Shown here: positions 12,442-15,527 of the stretch, piece after piece
How positions within the stretch are numbered: position 1 is the stretch's first letter
Layout: every line of letters starts with the position of its first letter
Origin: JBGOUV01 sp041477815
GTDB lineage: Bacteria; Acidobacteriota; Terriglobia; Bryobacterales; JACQDG01
Length of the DNA stretch: 15,527 nt
Direction: 5' to 3'
NCBI GenBank assembly: GCA_041477815.1
Contig: JBGOUV010000138.1
Span: 1-15,527 of the forward strand
Translations under genes and position numbers: made by a program
Notes under the pieces: model-generated
Database searches by the model: none
Seen by the model: only the letters and a program-made list of their open reading frames with translations
Told to the model about the DNA's origin: nothing

Positions 12442-13385
12442 ACCTTCACCGCCTCGATCATGACCGTGGACCCGGCCCCACAGGCGGCTTCCAGCAGCGT
12501 GAAGGGGACCGCGGCCACCACCAGGCCCAGGTAAAGCGCATTCTTGAACAGCCGGACCGGCAGGGCCTCGTGAACCCCCCGCACCCGGCGCGACATCGGC
12601 TCGAGCTGCGGCCAGAGACTGGTGGCCAGACCGGCCGGGTTGTCCCGCAGCGAAAAGAACTTCGTGCGCAGCACCCGGTAGCCGCACTCCTCGACCAGCC
12701 CTACCAGGTCCGAGGTGCGGAAGTGGATCATGTGCCGGGGGATGTCGATGCCGCTCCACAACTCGCCAAAGAGCAGGAATTGCCACGACGACGCATTGGG
12801 AACCTGCACGTACAGACGTCCCTCGTCGCGCAGCAGGGGATGCACCGCCTGAAGCAGGACGTGGGGCTGGCTGAGGTGCTCCAGGACATGAAACAGGGTC
12901 ACCGCTCCGAAGGTCCCGGGCCGGAAGGGGGCCTGGGTAGCGACGCCGCTCACGGCGGGGACGCGGTTCTGGCGCCAGGCGACGCGGGCGGCCTGCGGAG
13001 AGAAGTCGAAACCGACCACCTTCGCACCCCGGCGGCGCAGAGCGGCCAGGAACGAGCCGCCCCCGCAGCCGACGTCCAGCACCGGCTGGCGCTCCTCGAC
13101 GCCCGGCCACACGAACCGTACGTGATCGCTTAGGACCGCGTTGCGGTAAAAGCCTTCCAGGCGGGAGACGGCGCTGTCGTCGGGCGCCCACCAGTAGCCG
13201 AGCGGATAAAAGGACTTCAACTCCCGGGCGGTGGGACGCGGGTAGAGCTGCAGCAGGCCGCAGTGCCTGCATTCCACCACCTGGAAGCGGCGGTTAGTGG
13301 TGTTGTAGAGGCGGTCGGAGCCGCCAAACAGGGTGGCGAAGTCGCTCTTGCAGCAACGCGGGCAGTCCTGTGTCGGCGGATTCAT
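12438..13385 (-). CDS. Class I SAM-dependent methyltransferase with N-terminal zinc-binding motif
   Basis: The 315-residue protein starts with two Cys pairs, CPRC (8, 11) and CRHC (39, 42), a zinc ribbon-like element also seen in methyltransferases of surface-polysaccharide clusters. The catalytic core follows: PVLDVGCGGGSFLAAL (101-116), VVGFDFSP (123-130) and the FHVLEHLSQP segment, then YVQVPNASSW and a GID-IPRHMIHFRTSDL block resembling other sugar methyltransferases. The C-terminal LGLVVAAVPFTLLEAACG is hydrophobic. The ATG at 13383-13385 overlaps the stop of the glycosyltransferase by 4 nt (ATGA), and its own stop overlaps the next start by 4 nt, so the three are tightly coupled. A sugar-nucleotide or glycan methyl acceptor is inferred. 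Confidence 0.9.
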   Translation of the reverse strand: MNPPTQDCPRCCKSDFATLFGGSDRLYNTTNRRFQVVECRHCGLLQLYPRPTARELKSFYPLGYWWAPDDSAVSRLEGFYRNAVLSDHVRFVWPGVEERQPVLDVGCGGGSFLAALRRRGAKVVGFDFSPQAARVAWRQNRVPAVSGVATQAPFRPGTFGAVTLFHVLEHLSQPHVLLQAVHPLLRDEGRLYVQVPNASSWQFLLFGELWSGIDIPRHMIHFRTSDLVGLVEECGYRVLRTKFFSLRDNPAGLATSLWPQLEPMSRRVRGVHEALPVRLFKNALYLGLVVAAVPFTLLEAACGAGSTVMIEAVKV

Positions 13386-14398
13386 GAAGCGTTCCAGGCC
13401 AGGTCACGCAAACGAATGCGGAACCGCCGCAGCAGAGCGCGAACCTCGGCGGACGACAGGCGGCGGATCCGAGCCACCTCCCGGCGCTTGGCCAGGATAC
13501 GCGGCAGGCCGCCCAGGGCGGCCCCATTGGCTCTCAGGAAACATTTTATCAGCACTCCGAGGCTCTGCCGTCCGGCAAAGCGGGCGGCTTCGCCCCGTCC
13601 CACCGCGGCCCCGTAGGCTCCCGCCCCCACCCGCAGGAGGAAATAGAACGGCGTCAGGACCAGCATCGGCCAGGGGAACAGCTTGGCAGCCAGCCAGATC
13701 CGGTTGCGCTCGATCAGCACCAGGCGCTCCGGCGAGAACCGCCCCAAGGTAGATCCCCGGTGGTGGTACGCGACGGCGGTGGGGAGGTAGAGGCAGCGCC
13801 AGCCGGCCAGGCGGGCGCGGAGTCCCAGCTCGGCGTCGTCGGCGTAGGCGAAGAAGTCCTCGTCGAAGCCGCCCACGGCGTCCAGCATCTCCTTTTTATA
13901 CATAGCGGCGCAGCCGTCGGGCCAAGCGGTCTCTTCCACCTGGTCATACTGGCCGCGGTCGGTCTCGCCCGTGCCGCGGCCGCGGTTCTGGCCGTCGGGG
14001 TAGATAAGATGGCCGGCTTTGTCGATGGTGGACCGGTTCTCCCAGACCAGGATTTTGGAGGCGGCCATGCCGACGTCAGCGCCCTGGCCGAAGGCGCCCA
14101 GAAGCTCAGCGAGCCAGGCGGGGTCGGCTTCGGCGTCGTTATTGAGCAGGGCGACATAGCGGCCGCCGGCCAGGGCGATGCCCTGGTTGTTGGCGGCGCA
14201 GAAGCCCCGGTTCGTCGAGTTGCGGAGGAGGCGGGCCTGGGGAAACTCCTGCTCCACCATCTCGGCCGAGCCGTCCCGCGAGCCGTTATCCACCACCAGG
14301 ATCTCGAAATCCCGAAACGTCTGCGCCTCCAGGGACCGCAGACAGGCGCGCAAAAGATCGCGCCGGTCCCAGTTGACTACTACGATGGAAACCGTCAT
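13382..14398 (-). CDS. Family 2 glycosyltransferase (rhamnosyltransferase-like)
   Basis: The 338-residue GT-A fold enzyme has the GT2 hallmarks: SIVVVNWDRRDLLRACLRSL (4-23), ILVVDNGSRDGS (33-44), NRGFCAANNQG (63-73) and the nucleotide-sugar metal motif LLNNDAE (D88). The acceptor side shows WPDGCAAMYKKEMLDAVGGFDEDFFAYADDAELGLRARLAGW, with the catalytic-base DD, and a hydrophobic stretch (WPMLVLTPFYFLLRVGAGAYGA) near 243-264 that may anchor it to the membrane. It likely transfers a sugar to a lipid-linked or surface glycan. It heads a coupled run with two methyltransferases. The ATG at 14396-14398 is 58 bp from the divergent RodZ-like start. No clear Shine-Dalgarno sequence precedes it. Confidence 0.92.
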   Translation of the reverse strand: MTVSIVVVNWDRRDLLRACLRSLEAQTFRDFEILVVDNGSRDGSAEMVEQEFPQARLLRNSTNRGFCAANNQGIALAGGRYVALLNNDAEADPAWLAELLGAFGQGADVGMAASKILVWENRSTIDKAGHLIYPDGQNRGRGTGETDRGQYDQVEETAWPDGCAAMYKKEMLDAVGGFDEDFFAYADDAELGLRARLAGWRCLYLPTAVAYHHRGSTLGRFSPERLVLIERNRIWLAAKLFPWPMLVLTPFYFLLRVGAGAYGAAVGRGEAARFAGRQSLGVLIKCFLRANGAALGGLPRILAKRREVARIRRLSSAEVRALLRRFRIRLRDLAWNAS

Positions 14399-14423
14399 CG
14401 AGAGAAGGCCCGGCAGGCTGTAG

Positions 14424-14430
14424 TATTATA
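14424..14430. promoter_or_regulatory. Candidate divergent promoter core between glycosyltransferase and rodZ-like gene
   Basis: In the 58-bp divergent gap the only AT-rich patch gives TATTAT on the plus strand (14424-14429) and a perfect TATAAT on the minus strand (14430-14425). The two -10 candidates overlap, so transcription of the two operons may compete. No strong -35 hexamers are visible. Confidence 0.4.
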
Positions 14431-14456
14431 AGTCGGGGGAGCGCATTCCGGCCAAA

Positions 14457-15272
14457 ATGGGCACTTTCGGGGAGAGCCTTCGGCGAGAGCGCGAAACTCG
14501 CGGGATCACCCTGGAAGACATATCCAAGGCCACGAAGATCAGCGTCCGGCTGCTGCAGGCGATCGAGAACGAAGACTTCAGCCGCCTGCCGGGTGGGGTG
14601 TTCAACGTCAACTTCGTGCGGCAATACGCGCGGCACGCGGGGATGGACGAGGACCGGGTGGTCGGCGAGTTTCGCGCCCTGACCACGGACCCGGCCGAGG
14701 CCGCAGCGCCGGAGCCATCCACGTTGGAATACGACTGGGACGAAGAACGGAAGGGCCGGATCAGGACGTGGGCGACGGCGGCGGCCGTGGTAGTAGGGGT
14801 GGCGACGGGAGCGTATTTTTGGATCCAGCAGAAGCCCGCCGGGCCGGCTCCCACGCCCGCTCCGCCGCCGGTGGTGGTGTCGCAGCCACCCCCGCCGGCG
14901 CCGGAACCCAAGATCGAACCGCCCCCGGCGCCCAAGGTAGAGGTGAAGGCAGAGGCCCCTGCGCCGGCCGTCCCGCCCGACGATCCGAATGCACCCGTTC
15001 GGGTGGAACTGCTGGCTACCGACACGGTGTGGGTGACGGCCTCCGCGGACGGCAAGCCCGTGTTCACCGGCATCCTGCATGCCGAACAGAAACGGGTGGC
15101 CACGGCACAGGAGCGGGTACGGATCCGGGTGGGCAACGCCGGGAATATCCAGGTTACCCTCAACGGCCAGCAGCAGCCGTCCGTCGGACCGGTGGGCCAC
15201 CCCCGCACCGTCATCTTCACCCCCGAAGGCATGCAGGTCGTGGCGCCGCCGCCACCAGAGGAAAACCCTTAA
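14457..15272 (+). CDS. RodZ-like helix-turn-helix membrane protein (DUF4115)
   Basis: The 271-residue protein has the RodZ layout: an N-terminal Xre-type helix-turn-helix (about 3-70; GESLRRERETRGITLEDISKATKIS, RLLQAIENEDFSRLPGGVFN, FVRQYARHAGMD), one transmembrane helix (about 103-123), a Pro/Ala-rich periplasmic linker (127-190) and a C-terminal beta-rich DUF4115-type domain (about 195-262; RVELLATDTVWVTASADGKPVFTGIL, RIRVGNAGNIQVTLNG). In model bacteria RodZ links MreB to the cell-wall elongation machinery. The symbol is not assigned because the C-terminal domain is divergent. The ATG at 14457 gives the usual MGTFGESLRRERE start; the Shine-Dalgarno sequence is weak. Its TAA overlaps the ribosome binding site of the next gene. 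Confidence 0.9.
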   Translation: MGTFGESLRRERETRGITLEDISKATKISVRLLQAIENEDFSRLPGGVFNVNFVRQYARHAGMDEDRVVGEFRALTTDPAEAAAPEPSTLEYDWDEERKGRIRTWATAAAVVVGVATGAYFWIQQKPAGPAPTPAPPPVVVSQPPPPAPEPKIEPPPAPKVEVKAEAPAPAVPPDDPNAPVRVELLATDTVWVTASADGKPVFTGILHAEQKRVATAQERVRIRVGNAGNIQVTLNGQQQPSVGPVGHPRTVIFTPEGMQVVAPPPPEENP

Positions 15273-15285
15273 AGGAGACTGCACC

Positions 15286-15527
15286 ATGAGCCAGTTCTCG
15301 CGACGAACGTTTGCCTCCGGAATCGGAGCCGCGCTCCTGCCGGCCTTCGGCGCCCCGACGCCCAAGGGGGCGCTCATCAAGAAGTTCGAGGTGCTGCCGA
15401 CGGGGGTGCAGTTCCGCAGCGTGTTCCGCCTCAGCCGCGGCCTGGTGGGCGGGCAGTCGATGGTGGGCAAGCACGTGTTTCTGCGCCTGGAGACCGCCGA
15501 CGGACAGGTCGGCTGGGGCGCCACCAA
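15286..15527 (+). CDS. Enolase-superfamily (mandelate racemase/muconate lactonizing-type) protein, N-terminal part
   Basis: The gene starts at ATG 15286, with AAGGAG 8 nt upstream, and runs off the window after 80 codons. A twin-arginine leader, SRRTFASGIGAALLPAFGAP (5-24), predicts Tat export. The next 50 residues (LIKKFEVLPTGVQFRSVFRLSRG, then KHVFLRLETADGQVGWGAT) match the N-terminal capping domain of mandelate racemase/muconate lactonizing enzymes. These metal-dependent enzymes abstract a proton next to a carboxylate; the catalytic barrel is outside the window, so the substrate cannot be guessed. It follows the RodZ-like gene by 13 nt and is probably cotranscribed. Confidence 0.85.
   Translation, partial: MSQFSRRTFASGIGAALLPAFGAPTPKGALIKKFEVLPTGVQFRSVFRLSRGLVGGQSMVGKHVFLRLETADGQVGWGAT

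Noticed and set aside
11734..13272. 512-codon methyltransferase reading on the minus strand
   Set aside because: Only the last 235 codons are methyltransferase; the upstream part is another frame of the preceding methyltransferase. The GTG at 12441, overlapping the upstream TGA, is the natural start.
14286..15527. 413-codon open frame on the minus strand
   Set aside because: It is antisense to the RodZ-like and enolase-superfamily genes and overlaps the glycosyltransferase N-terminus; composition is Arg/Gly/His-rich.

Overview
The window is about 15.5 kb of GC-rich bacterial chromosome with housekeeping and accessory genes on both strands. The gene mix suggests an acidobacterium near the Solibacteres/Bryobacterales: a PEP-CTERM-like exported protein, a Tat-exported Gfo/Idh/MocA oxidoreductase, a kinase-like protein, a remnant of an ADOP/MacB-type permease, a DUF3500 protein, a RodZ-like protein, an enolase-superfamily protein with a Tat leader, and many short intergenic repeats. 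This placement is inferred from gene content and was not tested against any database. No rRNA, tRNA, CRISPR array or intact transposase was seen.

Layout. 1-320 (-) is the start of an exported protein with a TTG start codon, in a stretch of visibly lower GC. 507-3083 (-) is rpsO followed by pnp, with a hairpin plus T-tract between them. 3239-4666 (-) is a tight pterin operon: two different 6-pyruvoyl-tetrahydropterin-synthase-family genes, then folE. Divergent from it is a TlpA-like thioredoxin (4665-5213, +). A large inverted repeat separates this from the end of a two-gene minus-strand unit: a Tat-exported oxidoreductase (5635-6939) and, 9 nt downstream, a small exported heavy-metal-associated protein (5326-5625). 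That protein's CxxC motif has an in-frame TGA at its first position and a SECIS-like hairpin downstream.

7144-8181 (+) is a membrane-anchored kinase-fold protein that has lost its catalytic residues. It is followed by a frameshifted, internally deleted ADOP permease remnant, a DUF3500 protein, and a small Rossmann-like protein resembling nucleoside deoxyribosyltransferase/TIR-like enzymes. On the minus strand, 14398 down to 10886 is a translationally coupled run: family 2 glycosyltransferase, zinc-ribbon methyltransferase, second methyltransferase, and glutaminyl-cyclase-like M28 peptidase. A hemerythrin-like gene (10225-10668) follows, separated by a palindrome-rich MITE-like insert flanked by 19-bp near-identical direct repeats. 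The right end holds a RodZ-like gene (+) and the start of an enolase-superfamily gene.

The most notable observation is the probable selenoprotein at 5326-5625: the reading frame continues intact through the TGA, the TGA sits on a redox cysteine of a known metal-binding fold, and a hairpin resembling the E. coli fdhF SECIS lies at a suitable distance. A plain ORF search misses this gene completely.
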